Source: Methylophaga sp. OBS1 (GTDB lineage Bacteria > Pseudomonadota > Gammaproteobacteria > Nitrosococcales > Methylophagaceae). From it: a stretch of 64,000 bases of DNA. This document shows positions 1-8,402 of this stretch, one piece after another. The first letter of the stretch is position 1. Every line of letters starts with the position of its first letter. The stretch covers positions 29,305 through 93,304 of the forward strand of contig NZ_JAPDMS010000001.1 in the NCBI RefSeq assembly GCF_026319365.1, given 5' to 3'. The translations under genes and the position numbers were made by a program. The notes below the pieces were generated by a model, which saw only the letters and a program-made list of their open reading frames with translations, ran no database searches and was not told the origin of the DNA.

Positions 1-1173
1 GACTTATCAATGCGGGAAATGATTAAGCACATCATTGCTTTCCCTGTGCCAGTGGTCACTTATGTCACTACGGGAGTCGCCCTCTCTGCCAGTTCCGGCA
101 CCTATTTGTTGTCTGCCAGTCATGTCGCGGCCATGACTCCGGCCTCCAATCTGGGGGCGGCAACACCGGTACAAATGTCGCCGGGCTTTGCCCCCGCCGA
201 CGATAAATCGCCACCACCCGAGACGGGACAAGACAAAAAGCAGGAAGCCGATTCCGAGCCGGCTAATGACGGCGATGCGATGACCCGAAAAGTGGTGAAT
301 GACGCCGTGGCTTATATCAAGGGCCTGGCTGAACTTCGGGGCCGTAATGCTGAATAGGCGGAAAAAGCAGTTCGTGAGGCACAGAGTCTGACTGCTGAAG
401 CCGCACTGGCAGACAACGTCATTGATATCGTGGCAACTAACCAGCGGGATTTGATTCAGCAACTGAATGGCAAAAAGGTGAAGGTGCTGGGCAACGAGAC
501 CACGCTCGAAACCGACGCTGTCACACTGACCGAGATCCTGCCTGACTGGCGCAATAAAGTGCTGGAAATTATAACCAACCCCAATATCGCTTATATTCTG
601 ATGATGATTGGGATTTATGGTCTGATCTTTGAGTTTGCCAACCCCGGTTCGATTGTGCCGGGTACCATCGGGTCTATCTGTTTGTTGCTGGCCTTGTTTT
701 CCTTCCAGATCCTGCCCATCAATTATGCTGGCCTGGCATTGATACTACTGGGAATAGCCCTGATGGTGGCAGAAGCCTTTCAGCCGAGTTTCGGTGTATT
801 GGGACTGGGCGGTGTGGCGGCATTTGTGGCTGGTTCGGTGATGCTGATTGATACGGAGTTGCCCGGTTACGGTGTCAATATGGGGATTATCGCCGGTGTG
901 ACGGTATCCACAGTGGCTTTTTTTCTGATGGCCCTGGGTATGGTTTTACGAAACCGCGATCACCCGATTGTGTCAGGACAGGAAGAAATGATTGGCGCAG
1001 TCTGTGTCGCCGATGAGCATTTCTCAGAGCGGGGCAAGGTACTGGTTCATGGTGAACGCTGGACAGCCGTCACCCGCACGCCTTTGAAAAAGGGCGACAA
1101 AGCGGTGGTAAAAGCCCTGGAAGGACTCACGCTGGAAGTCGAAGCACTAGCTAAAGATGGGGAGGCAATATGA
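1..1173 (+). pseudogene. NfeD-family membrane serine protease (ClpP class), 5' end outside window, broken by an in-frame TAG
   Basis: The reading frame is open from base 1, so the gene starts upstream of the window. The N-terminal part is the ClpP-like protease domain of long NfeD proteins, with the segment ASSGTYLLSASHVAAM and the family phrase NLGAATPVQ. After RGRNAE the frame meets TAG at 355-357 and then continues as AEKAVREAQSLTAEAAL in the same frame. Family members have Trp at this point (AEWAEKAVREA), so the change is probably TGG to TAG. The distal part has four or five membrane helices and the C-terminal OB-fold NfeD domain (about the last 60 residues). The stop overlaps the slipin start (ATGA), the usual nfeD-slipin pairing in membrane quality control. 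It could be a true nonsense mutation or a base error; the distal part could also restart internally near 430. Confidence 0.85.
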
Positions 1174-1934
1174 CATTACAATTTCTGGCAGTGGTCGCGA
1201 TAGCGATCATCGCGCTGTTGATCAGTGCGGTAAGGATTCTTCGCGAATACGAGCGCGGCGTGGTGTTCCTGCTGGGCCGTTTCTACAAGGTGAAAGGCCC
1301 TGGCTTTATCATTATTATTCCTTTTATCCAGCAGATGGTCAGGGTTGACCTGCGTACCATTGTGATGGATGTGCCCACCCAGGATGTGATTTCTCAGGAT
1401 AACGTCTCCGTACACGTCAATGCAGTGGTTTACTTTCGAGTCATCGACCCACAGAAATCGATTATCCAGGTGGAACAATACTACGATGCGACCAGCCAAC
1501 TGGCACAGACCACACTCAGATCGGTGCTGGGCCAGCATGAGCTCGATGAAATGCTGTCTGAGCGCGACAAACTCAACAATGATATCCAGTCGATTCTTGA
1601 TTCCCAGACTGATGCCTGGGGTATCAAGGTGGCGAATGTTGAGATTAAACACGTGGATCTGGATGAAAGTATGATCCGGGCGATTGCCAAACAGGCCGAG
1701 GCGGAACGTAATCGTCGTGCCAAAGTGATACATGCCGAAGGCGAATTACAGGCGTCGGAAAAGCTGCAGCAGGCCGCGGAAATTCTGGCGAAGCAGCCCC
1801 AGTCTCTCCAGTTGCGTTATTTGCAGACACTGACCGACATCGCGGGTGATAAGTCGTCGACGATTGTCTTCCCATTGCCGGTCGAGCTGCTGGATGCCAT
1901 GCGCTCAATGAGTGCCAGAAAAGGCAGTGATTAA
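1170..1934 (+). CDS. Slipin / stomatin-like SPFH (band 7) membrane protein
   Basis: A 254-residue protein with one N-terminal membrane helix (residues 3-24) followed by the SPFH/band 7 domain. Recognisable stretches are [24 protein letters not shown] and VRVDLRT, then the coiled C-terminal region rich in Ala, Glu and Arg ([20 protein letters not shown]). Slipins form large oligomeric rings on the membrane, and the partner NfeD protease is known in archaea to cut the slipin C-terminus. The ATG overlaps the nfeD stop, so the two are translationally coupled. If the upstream amber codon is real, this slipin may be made without a full partner protease. Its 3' end overlaps the convergent fumarase gene by 4 bases. 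Confidence 0.92.
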   Translation: MTLQFLAVVAIAIIALLISAVRILREYERGVVFLLGRFYKVKGPGFIIIIPFIQQMVRVDLRTIVMDVPTQDVISQDNVSVHVNAVVYFRVIDPQKSIIQVEQYYDATSQLAQTTLRSVLGQHELDEMLSERDKLNNDIQSILDSQTDAWGIKVANVEIKHVDLDESMIRAIAKQAEAERNRRAKVIHAEGELQASEKLQQAAEILAKQPQSLQLRYLQTLTDIAGDKSSTIVFPLPVELLDAMRSMSARKGSD

Positions 1935-3292
1935 GCGTTGGAGGAAGGGGTAATCATCGTTTCGGGTCGAATTAGCCGGTCATACGCTGCAGCGCTCATC
2001 ATTTCCAAGTCGATAACGGCCTGGCGCAAACTGCACCTCTGCTCGCTGGCATAGTGAACAATCTCGGTCACTTTGTCGTATCCCAGGTGCGGCGTCAGGG
2101 CTGTGGCGAGCATCAGGCTTTTTTCCATCATTTCCTGCAGCTGCGTTTCATTAGGCTTGATGCCAGAGACGCAGAAGTTGTCAAAACTGGTGATGGCATC
2201 TGCCAGTAACGCCAGCGACTGAATGATATTGAGCGCGATCACCGGTTTAAAGGTATTAAGCTGGAATTGTCCCTGCGCATTGGCCATGGTGATGGTCAGA
2301 TGATTTCCCATAACCTGGGCACAGACCATATTCAGCATTTCACATTGGGATGGGTTGACCTTACCGGGCATAATTGAAGAACCCGGTTCATTGGCAGGCA
2401 GTGTTAGTTCACCCAGGCCACATCGTGGACCGGACGCCATCAGTCGCAGGTCACTGGCTATCTTGTTGAGGCTACTGGCCAGGGTGTTCAGGCTGCCGGA
2501 AAGGGCGACTATGGCATCATGACTGGCCTGGCCGGCAAAGCAGTTATCACTGGGTTTGAACGTGTGGCCGGTCAGTTCATTCAGCCTGTCGCAGAAGGCT
2601 GCAGCAAAGCCCGCACGGCTATTGATGCCAGTGCCGACAGCAGTACCCCCCATCGTCAATGACAGCAAATCGGGTAAATCTGACTCAAGCTGATGTTGTG
2701 AGAGCTTAAGCTGGGCGGCATAGGCAGAGAATTCCTGGCCCAGAGACAGCGGCGTGGCATCCTGCAGGTGCGTCCTACCGGTTTTCAGCAGCGACTGCCA
2801 GCTATCGGATAAATTCTCAAAACGCTGAGCCAACTGCCTGAGTGCCGGCAACAGGCTTGTATTCAATAAGGACACCGAGGCGATATGTAATGCTGTCGGA
2901 AAGCTGTCATTGGTTGACTGCCCGAGGTTGCAGTGATCATTAGGATGAACCTGGTGTTGTCCGTCCAGCGTCTGTGTGGCCAATGTAGCCAGCACTTCAT
3001 TGACGTTCATATGCGACTGCGTACCGGAGCCGGACTGCCAAAGCGAGATCGGGAACTGATTATTCAGTTGCCCCTGAAACAACTGTTTTGCGGCCAGTTT
3101 GATAGCCTCAGCGATGCGCTGCTCCAGTCTACCATGTTGCTGATGGGTATCAGCGGCGCAGTATTTGACCAGCCCATAGGCCCGAATAATGGGGTCAGGC
3201 AGCGTTTCCTGACCAACGCGGAAGTGCTGCAGGGCAGCATCGGTCTGCTGACCCCAGAGGGTGAATTCGGGCTTTGGGGTGATGTCACTCAT
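1931..3292 (-). CDS. fumC: Class II fumarate hydratase (fumarase C)
   Basis: A 453-residue member of the fumarase/aspartase superfamily that interconverts fumarate and malate in the TCA cycle without an iron-sulfur cluster. Three conserved regions are visible: [25 protein letters not shown] and the signature [16 protein letters not shown], whose flexible loop carries the catalytic serine. The SGSGTQ and NVNEV wording fits FumC better than AspA or argininosuccinate lyase. The length is slightly short of the usual 460-465 residues. The start overlaps the end of the upstream DUF2789 gene by 8 bases, so the two form a short minus-strand operon. Confidence 0.92.
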   Translation of the reverse strand: MSDITPKPEFTLWGQQTDAALQHFRVGQETLPDPIIRAYGLVKYCAADTHQQHGRLEQRIAEAIKLAAKQLFQGQLNNQFPISLWQSGSGTQSHMNVNEVLATLATQTLDGQHQVHPNDHCNLGQSTNDSFPTALHIASVSLLNTSLLPALRQLAQRFENLSDSWQSLLKTGRTHLQDATPLSLGQEFSAYAAQLKLSQHQLESDLPDLLSLTMGGTAVGTGINSRAGFAAAFCDRLNELTGHTFKPSDNCFAGQASHDAIVALSGSLNTLASSLNKIASDLRLMASGPRCGLGELTLPANEPGSSIMPGKVNPSQCEMLNMVCAQVMGNHLTITMANAQGQFQLNTFKPVIALNIIQSLALLADAITSFDNFCVSGIKPNETQLQEMMEKSLMLATALTPHLGYDKVTEIVHYASEQRCSLRQAVIDLEMMSAAAYDRLIRPETMITPSSNA

Positions 3293-3515
3293 GCAGTAAA
3301 GCGTTGAGTTGATCTACAACTTCCGCCCAGTCAGAGTCGTCGTTCAGGCACTCTTCGATAAAGGCCGCCTGGCTGGGTGTCCAGAATGGCGCATCTTGCA
3401 GCGCTTCATCCTGAGCCAGCTTATTGTCTTTGATGAAAGCATCGATCGCTGCCGGGTCATTATCAAGCCCAAGCTGAAGAAACAGATTCTCCAGTGAATG
3501 AAAAGTCGCTTCCAT
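3285..3515 (-). CDS. DUF2789 family small protein
   Basis: A 76-residue acidic protein that matches the DUF2789 pattern: an N-terminal FHSLENLFLQLGL, then DAPFWTPSQAAFIEECL and DWAEVVDQLNALL. The function of the family is unknown. An AGGAG ribosome site lies just upstream on the minus strand (before the CAT at 3513-3515). It is the first gene of a two-gene unit with fumC, overlapping it by 8 bases. No membrane segment or signal peptide is seen. Confidence 0.8.
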   Translation of the reverse strand: MEATFHSLENLFLQLGLDNDPAAIDAFIKDNKLAQDEALQDAPFWTPSQAAFIEECLNDDSDWAEVVDQLNALLHE

Positions 3516-3956
3516 ATACCACTCCTGCTGATAGCAAACCCTGTTTGGCTCAGCTTACGCGAGTCTCGCAGATTAGAAAAGTGGCGCGGTTAATCGCTTA
3601 ACATTCTGCAACTGTCTGATTTATAGCTTTAATTTTGCTATCATTTGTCTGTGAGCCTGGCCGTGAAAACGTGAAATAAGTTCATTCCCAATTGCGTATC
3701 AAGCAATTTCTATTGAGTACGGCCTGTTAACCTGTGTTTCGAAATAGCTAAGAGTGACGCTGATCACCCTCACGCCAAGCAGTATATTCACATGCATCTG
3801 ACAGAGCGTCAGTACAATCGACTCTGCACCAGCTAAACTCAGGATTATCCAGAAGAAACAGAAAATAATTATCCAGCAAGCGTATAATCTAATGAGACCT
3901 TGAACAGACAACTTATATAATATGTTGCGAACAATATAAATTGCAGACAGGTAACT
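3516..3956. other. Intergenic control region between divergent DUF2789 and the HTH-receiver gene
   Basis: This AT-rich stretch has no convincing gene. It must hold the promoters of both flanking genes. TATAAT hexamers occur at 3883-3888 and 3916-3921 ahead of the plus-strand gene, but neither has a good -35 box. An imperfect inverted repeat surrounds GTTGCGAAC at about 3912-3940, close enough to the regulator start to be an autoregulatory site. Confidence 0.4.
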
Positions 3957-4595
3957 ATGGAAGAGCAACTCTACACCACCACCAAGGTGGCAAAGATTTT
4001 CGGCGTCACACCCAGAACCATCCAGATGTGGGCTGACAGTGGCATGATTCAGGTCACCAAAACACTGGGCGGGCATCGTCGTATCACTGCGAGGGAAGTT
4101 GAACGGCTGGCACGCGAGTTAGGCAAGGGTAAGGCAGAAGAAAAAGCTGAAAGCCCATCAGTTACTGCAGACAAAGCAGTAAAGTCGGCGACTGATATTG
4201 TCAGGATTATGATCGTTGACGATGATAAAGATTTGCTCAAACTCTACCAGATGCAGATCGAAAGCTGGGAAACGCCAAAAACAGCAGTCTATCTTGCCCA
4301 TGACGGTTATGATGCGCTGCTTCAAATTGGCTCTAAAAAACCGGACATCATTATTACCGACTTACGCATGCCACGGATGGATGGTGCCCACATGATTAAC
4401 GTTATCCAGCAGAATCCGGATATGGACCATTGCCAGATTGTGGTCGTGACTGGTTTGAACAAAGATGAAATCCATCAGAACTACGACTTACCAGAGAATG
4501 TGATTGTAGAGGAAAAACCGATTCCTTTTGCGCGCATTCAACGCCTGGTCAAGGATTACACGCAAGATCAGGCAATCTCTAGCTCGAATAATTAA
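3957..4595 (+). CDS. Orphan regulator: MerR/excisionase-type HTH fused to a receiver domain
   Basis: A 212-residue protein with an uncommon domain order. Residues 6-55 form a MerR/excisionase-like winged HTH (YTTTKVAKIFGVTPRTIQMWADSG, then LGGHRRITAREVERL). A charged Lys/Glu/Ala linker (about 56-78) follows. Residues 82-205 are a CheY-like receiver with the acidic pair in IMIVDDDKD, the phospho-acceptor Asp135 in ITDLRMPRMDG and the conserved Lys in VEEKPIP. Most DNA-binding response regulators have the receiver first, so the order is reversed here. No histidine kinase is adjacent. It probably binds DNA with phosphorylation controlling dimerisation, but the target is unknown. It lies at the edge of the tRNA-Leu island and may be either native or part of it. 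Confidence 0.8.
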   Translation: MEEQLYTTTKVAKIFGVTPRTIQMWADSGMIQVTKTLGGHRRITAREVERLARELGKGKAEEKAESPSVTADKAVKSATDIVRIMIVDDDKDLLKLYQMQIESWETPKTAVYLAHDGYDALLQIGSKKPDIIITDLRMPRMDGAHMINVIQQNPDMDHCQIVVVTGLNKDEIHQNYDLPENVIVEEKPIPFARIQRLVKDYTQDQAISSSNN

Positions 4596-4770
4596 TTCAC
4601 TAATTTCGTTTTTTAGCGCTTTATAACTTGTTAAATTTCGCCTTTTAAAGCAGGATTTAGCTCTATAGTGAATTCCTGTACCTATCCTGCGACTTCTGTA
4701 TGGTTTAAGTTACATTTTGTACCATAAAAAGTGTCTAGGTTTAGAGGTACAATGGCGCGCAGGATCATAC

Positions 4771-5245
4771 TCTGGAATTAGCTCGTAGTAGCCGACCTGA
4801 CAATCAAGCAGGACTTTGAAGGACACACTGTCTGAATGACCTGCATCGTGCGGCGGGAGGTGAATACAGACATCTACCTGCTCAGTGGTATCGCTTTGAT
4901 GGTGTCAAGCTGATTGAAGAACTAACTGTGGAGAATCCTACTGTTAAACTTTCAAGCTGGTAGATATGGTGGAAACTTCGCAGTGAAGGAGCTGGTGTAT
5001 GCCTACGCAAATGTGTCAGTCCGAAGTTCCAACTGAAAGTCATAAAGGCTTTAGACACTCTCCAGATTCAAGGTATCGCTCTAGCTGAACACGCTTCTGA
5101 AGACGTGCTGAACAATCCAATGGCGTATCTGGAGACGGTCTTACCACACTGCAAACAAAGTGATGAAACAATACCTGCCTCAAATCAGCTCAAGTCTCTA
5201 CCAAACAACCTAGCTAGCAGCCCGACGAGACTTCTCTCCCTGTAA
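4771..5245 (+). pseudogene. Degenerate phage antirepressor-like KilA-N domain gene
   Basis: No intact frame exists, but pieces in alternating frames join into one KilA-N domain. They are TIKQDFEGHTV (frame 3, from about 4800), LNDLHRAAGGEYRHLPAQW through ELTVENPTVKLSSW ending in TAG at 4961-4963 (frame 2, 4832-4963), GRYGGNFAVKELVYAYA (frame 3, 4959-5009) and CVSPKFQLKVIKALDTLQ onward to TAA at 5243-5245 (frame 2). LNDLHRAAG, KELVYAYA and SPKFHLKVI are hallmarks of the N-terminal DNA-binding domain of phage and plasmid antirepressors. At least three frameshifts are needed, so the gene is dead. Its tail overlaps the 3' end of the opposite-strand membrane gene. It shows that the 4.6-7.2 kb segment is of mobile-element origin. 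Confidence 0.75.
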
Positions 5246-5556
5246 CCAGCACGTCGAGCTATGAAGTAGTTACGGATAGAGAAAAACAAGCCAATCAAGC
5301 CACAGGCAACTCCTATGCGTTCAATCCAGCGAATCCTTGGAGCAATAATCGTTTCGAGCATACCTTGGGTGAGTATGGTGTTTTCAGGTTGAATTGCAGC
5401 TTTATTTGAAAGCCATGCAGGGATGATGAAATAGAAAAGCGAAAAGGTTACAAAACCGAATATCAAAGCTCCTACCCAAGACAACTTAGAGCTAATGTGA
5501 GTTGAGTCAGAGATGATTGAGTTTGCTGAGCTCCTCCTTCTGTATCGTCTTCCCAT
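5185..5556 (-). CDS. Small membrane protein, resembles the membrane anchor of Mrr-type restriction endonucleases
   Basis: A 123-residue protein when started at the ATG at 5554-5556; a longer TTG-started form (to 5601) is less likely. The start is basic (GRRYRRRSS), then come two membrane helices, WVGALIFGFVTFSLFYFII and GVACGLIGLFFSIRNYF, and a basic tail. This layout, GRR followed by two helices about 50 residues apart, resembles the N-terminal anchor of membrane-bound Mrr/DUF2034-type restriction endonucleases, but no nuclease domain follows. It may be a truncated remnant or an independent small membrane protein. The 3' end meets the decayed KilA-N gene, consistent with a deletion junction. 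I do not recognise it with certainty. Confidence 0.5.
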   Translation of the reverse strand: MGRRYRRRSSANSIISDSTHISSKLSWVGALIFGFVTFSLFYFIIPAWLSNKAAIQPENTILTQGMLETIIAPRIRWIERIGVACGLIGLFFSIRNYFIARRAGYRERSLVGLLARLFGRDLS

Positions 5557-5676
5557 GACGTTTATTCCAATAATGTTAACTATGAATAAACATAGTCTCA
5601 ACTTTCTGAAAACTGATCAATTCCAGTAGCTCAAAAGCTACACCAAAAGAGCTACCCAGCGGTGACTCTCTCAATG

Positions 5677-5740
5677 TGGCTCAAACGTGTTGATTTTTAC
5701 TGAGCCAGTCTCTAATATGTGAGCCATACATATTGAGCCA
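5677..5740 (+). promoter_or_regulatory. Cluster of four TGAGCCA repeats before the recombinase gene
   Basis: The 7-mer TGAGCCA occurs at 5701-5707, 5720-5726 and 5734-5740, and inverted (TGGCTCA) at 5677-5683. The last copy ends 16 bases before the recombinase ATG and overlaps the region where its ribosome would load. Clusters of short repeats in front of small serine recombinases are typical of resolvase-binding (res-like) sites or autoregulatory operators. The role here is inferred from position. Confidence 0.45.
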
Positions 5741-5756
5741 TCAAGGAGAGCAAGTA

Positions 5757-6326
5757 ATGTCAGTGATTGGATACGCCCGAGTCAGCACCGGAGAGCAAAC
5801 TACTGAGACCCAAGTACACGCCCTCAAGGAGGTTTACAACGTGGACAAGTGGTGCACCGACGAGGCTGTATCGGGAGCGACCAAAGGGAAAGACAGAAAG
5901 GGACTCGGTGCTCTCTTGAGCTATGTCCGTGAGGGAGATAAGGTCGTGGTCTATTCGATTGACCGTCTGGGCAGAGATACCATTGACGTGCTCACAACAG
6001 TAGAGGAACTCAGAGAGAAGGGTGTAGCGATCCTCTCAATGCGTGAAGGGTTCGACCTATCGACTGACCACGGGAAGCTCATGCTGACCATGCTGGTCTC
6101 ACTCGCTGAGCTTGAGAGAAAGAACATCAAGGCCCGTCAGATGGCCGGTATTGAACGAGCGAAGGCCGAGGGGAAGGCTCTTGGTAGGAAGAAACAGATA
6201 GACGATTCTGAGGTTGTTCGGTGGAGGAGGAGTAACTCGGCGAGTATCAAGCAGACTGCCGAGCATTTCGGCATCTCTCCTGCTTCGGTTAAGCGTGCAT
6301 GTTCAACTATTCAGCTTGGAAATTAA
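5757..6326 (+). CDS. Small serine recombinase (resolvase/invertase family)
   Basis: A 189-residue protein from the ATG at 5757, which has a good AGGAG site about 8 bases upstream; a TTG-started form from 5733 is less likely. Residues 1-135 are the resolvase catalytic domain with nucleophile Ser10 in YARVSTGEQ, YSIDRLGRD and the LAELERKNIKARQMAG end of the long E helix. A basic linker (GKALGRKKQI) leads to a C-terminal helix-turn-helix of the Hin type (IKQTAEHFGISPASVKRA). Such enzymes resolve, invert or move DNA at short paired sites. The TGAGCCA repeats just upstream are candidate binding sites. Its stop overlaps that of the convergent 6323-6913 gene. Confidence 0.88.
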   Translation: MSVIGYARVSTGEQTTETQVHALKEVYNVDKWCTDEAVSGATKGKDRKGLGALLSYVREGDKVVVYSIDRLGRDTIDVLTTVEELREKGVAILSMREGFDLSTDHGKLMLTMLVSLAELERKNIKARQMAGIERAKAEGKALGRKKQIDDSEVVRWRRSNSASIKQTAEHFGISPASVKRACSTIQLGN

Positions 6327-6913
6327 ATACAACTTTTGGCTGTGTACGAGATGATAGCAAGCGCAGTCATTAGATAGGGGGAGTAGTAGTCTGAGTAGGC
6401 GTTTTTGGTCCACAATAGTTCTAACTCAACTAACACTGAAGGTAGTAATGTCTTCAGTGCATTGATTTTCTCATCAACAACAACTTCCTCATAATTACCT
6501 GCGTTGTATTCACCACGGGAATATCTCCATAACCATAATCGGCTTTTGACTGAAACATGGTTAGGATCAAGTTTATCCTTAGAAGTTGTATCGACAAGTC
6601 TGGGTATCCAGTTGCGTTGCGCGCGTTCTCTGTACACTCTAACTCGCTGACGAACATGAGTAGAGAAAATGAAGTACCTAATAACTAAATAGATTAGAGC
6701 GGCAACGAGAAGCCAGTCAATGAGCCATGGACGTGCGATCTGGAAAGACACACCAAATGGAAGTGTAAGGGAAGAACTCCCGTTGGTGTCTGTTTGAATC
6801 TCGCCGCCAATCAGGTTGATCGCAATGATGATTATTGTAACGGTGAGTAGCGTTTTGCGTTGTCGTATATACAACGGTGATTTGATGGGGTTGAATTCCT
6901 CCTCTGAAGCCAC
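6323..6913 (-). CDS. Unknown membrane protein of the island
   Basis: A 196-residue protein with a probable GTG start at 6911-6913, chosen because GGAG lies 7 bases upstream on the minus strand. It has membrane helices near residues 22-36 (LLTVTIIIIAINLIG) and 63-85 (WLIDWLLVAALIYLVIRYFIF), a basic cytoplasmic region with several Arg/Trp pairs, and a weakly hydrophobic C-terminus. I recognise no family. Its tail-to-tail arrangement with the recombinase and its place beside tRNA-Leu suggest cargo of a small mobile element, possibly protective, but nothing in the sequence proves a function. Confidence 0.55.
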   Translation of the reverse strand: MASEEEFNPIKSPLYIRQRKTLLTVTIIIIAINLIGGEIQTDTNGSSSLTLPFGVSFQIARPWLIDWLLVAALIYLVIRYFIFSTHVRQRVRVYRERAQRNWIPRLVDTTSKDKLDPNHVSVKSRLWLWRYSRGEYNAGNYEEVVVDEKINALKTLLPSVLVELELLWTKNAYSDYYSPYLMTALAIISYTAKSCI

Positions 6914-7165
6914 TTCCTATCTCCATGCCACCAATAATCACAGCTTCCACCATAGACTAAATACATAAAGAGAACAATCAATACAAAATAGTCAATAGTA
7001 CTAGCCTCGTGGGGCGCGGCTTAGTCTTAGACGCTGAAAATACAGAAGACTAGTAATAAACTCAGAGATGAATGAAAAAGTCGTCCACAAGCGTCGTCCA
7101 CACGTCAAGAACGCTTATCGGGTAACATTATGATATTGAAGGGGAATTGTTGCAGGTAAAAGTGT
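6914..7165. other. Island end adjoining the 3' side of tRNA-Leu
   Basis: No gene is seen. The stretch has a tandem 10-mer, GTCGTCCACA at 7080-7089 and 7093-7102, followed by sequence that can fold back (AGCG with CGCT). If the element entered at the tRNA 3' end, this is where an attachment site should lie, but I could not find a matching copy of the tRNA 3' sequence at the far side near 4600-4760. Confidence 0.4.
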
Positions 7166-7250
7166 TGGTACCGAGGGTGGGAATCGAACCCACACTTCCG
7201 AAGAAACCGGATTTTGAATCCGGCGCGTCTACCAATTCCGCCACCCCGGC
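7166..7250 (-). tRNA. tRNA-Leu(CAA)
   Basis: The minus strand reads GCCGGGGTGGCGGAATTGG at the 5' end and finishes with an encoded CCA (TGG at 7166-7168). The anticodon stem-loop is CCGGA-TTCAAAA-TCCGG, giving anticodon CAA, which reads UUG. A class II variable arm (TTTCTTCGGAA region) and the T-loop GGTTCGATTCCC are present. The length of 85 nt is right for tRNA-Leu. The 3' end faces the island at 4.6-7.2 kb, a common integration position. Confidence 0.95.
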
Positions 7251-7264
7251 AACCAAGGCCGCAA

Positions 7265-7293
7265 ATTATAACGACTACGGTCACCTAAGTGAA
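7265..7293 (-). promoter_or_regulatory. Promoter of tRNA-Leu
   Basis: On the minus strand a perfect TATAAT lies at 7265-7270 and TTCACT at 7288-7293, separated by 17 bases, immediately upstream of the tRNA 5' end at 7250. The -35 matches four of six consensus bases. Confidence 0.6.
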
Positions 7294-7407
7294 GCCTTAA
7301 TTTAGCCTGTGACCTTTATCACCTTTTATCAGGATATGGCTTGACCGCAATACAGAGGACAGGCGAAACTCGGTCTTTAACGTCGAAATCGAATTTAAGG
7401 TCGTTCC

Positions 7408-8274
7408 ATGGACAAAGACTTGGCAGCCACACAGACGGACTCTGAGATTCTTGAAGAGTCATTACAGCAGGCCATATTTGAAGGTTTCGTTGAGGTCCCG
7501 ATGCTACCTGAGGTAGCCGGTCAGGCCTTATCTCTGGCCCAGGACCCCGAAGCCAGTGCGGCACAAATGGCAACACTGATAGAGCGCGACCAGTCATTGG
7601 CAGGCCATGTCATGCGGATCGCAAACTCGGTGGCCTATACGCCACTGGCCAACCTGGTATCACTGCAACAGGCAGTCGCACGATTAGGTATGAATGTGAT
7701 GAGCGAGATCGCGTTAACCGCTGCGCTGAGTGCAAAGCTGTTTAATACGCCTGGTTATGAAGATTATGTCGAATTTAACTGGCAACACGCGATGGCGACA
7801 TCACTCTGGTCCAAAGAGATTGCTAAAGCAGCGAACGTGAACACGGAAGCAGCGTTTTTAGCGGGTCTATTACATTCGATAGGCCGTCCGGCAGTGTTGC
7901 AGACCGTGCTGGAGCTAGCCAGGCAACAGGACAGCAGTCTGATGCCGGAGACGGTTTACCGGCTTGAAAACAAATACTGTCAGCCGGTGACGGAGCTGGT
8001 GGTCACCCGCTGGGGCATGCCGGCTCAGGTGAGGGATTCGATTAAGCCCTATGAGCAACTGGATGCCGGTAATGAATCAGCCAAAATTGCGGCAGCGGTC
8101 CATGCCGGCTCTCGTTTTGCTACCTATATGCTTGATATAGCAGCAGATGATGACAAAGAGAGTCTGATGGAATTGGAAGCTCTGGAATTGCTGGGTTTGG
8201 ACGACAGGCAGGTGGAAAAATTGCTCGACAACGAAGCGCTTATTCAACAGCGTCTTAATGTTTTTATGCCCTAG
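7408..8274 (+). CDS. HDOD domain protein
   Basis: A 288-residue protein dominated by an HDOD domain (about residues 25-225). Recognisable segments are VPMLPEVAGQALSLAQDP, IERDQSLAGHVMRIANSVAY, LQQAVARLGMNVMSEIALTAAL and AAFLAGLLHSIGRPAVL. HDOD is a degenerate HD-type fold that lacks most metal ligands and usually works in signalling, often near chemotaxis or cyclic-di-GMP genes. No second output domain is attached. It stands alone between tRNA-Leu and queA, transcribed with the queA block. The partner and signal are not evident. Confidence 0.88.
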   Translation: MDKDLAATQTDSEILEESLQQAIFEGFVEVPMLPEVAGQALSLAQDPEASAAQMATLIERDQSLAGHVMRIANSVAYTPLANLVSLQQAVARLGMNVMSEIALTAALSAKLFNTPGYEDYVEFNWQHAMATSLWSKEIAKAANVNTEAAFLAGLLHSIGRPAVLQTVLELARQQDSSLMPETVYRLENKYCQPVTELVVTRWGMPAQVRDSIKPYEQLDAGNESAKIAAAVHAGSRFATYMLDIAADDDKESLMELEALELLGLDDRQVEKLLDNEALIQQRLNVFMP

Positions 8275-8402
8275 CTCTTCAGCATTGCTTCAAACTTACA
8301 TCCTGCTGACACGCTTCTGACGGCAACTATTCAGCCGGCATTTTCAGTCACAGCTTGATTTTGATGGCAAGTCAGGCTGTGCATTCTGCTATGATCGCGT
8401 CC

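Noticed and set aside
4600..4770. Duplicate of the tRNA-Leu 3' end as an attachment site
   Set aside because: GTACC-containing fragments occur, but there is no run long enough to be a credible direct repeat of the tRNA end.
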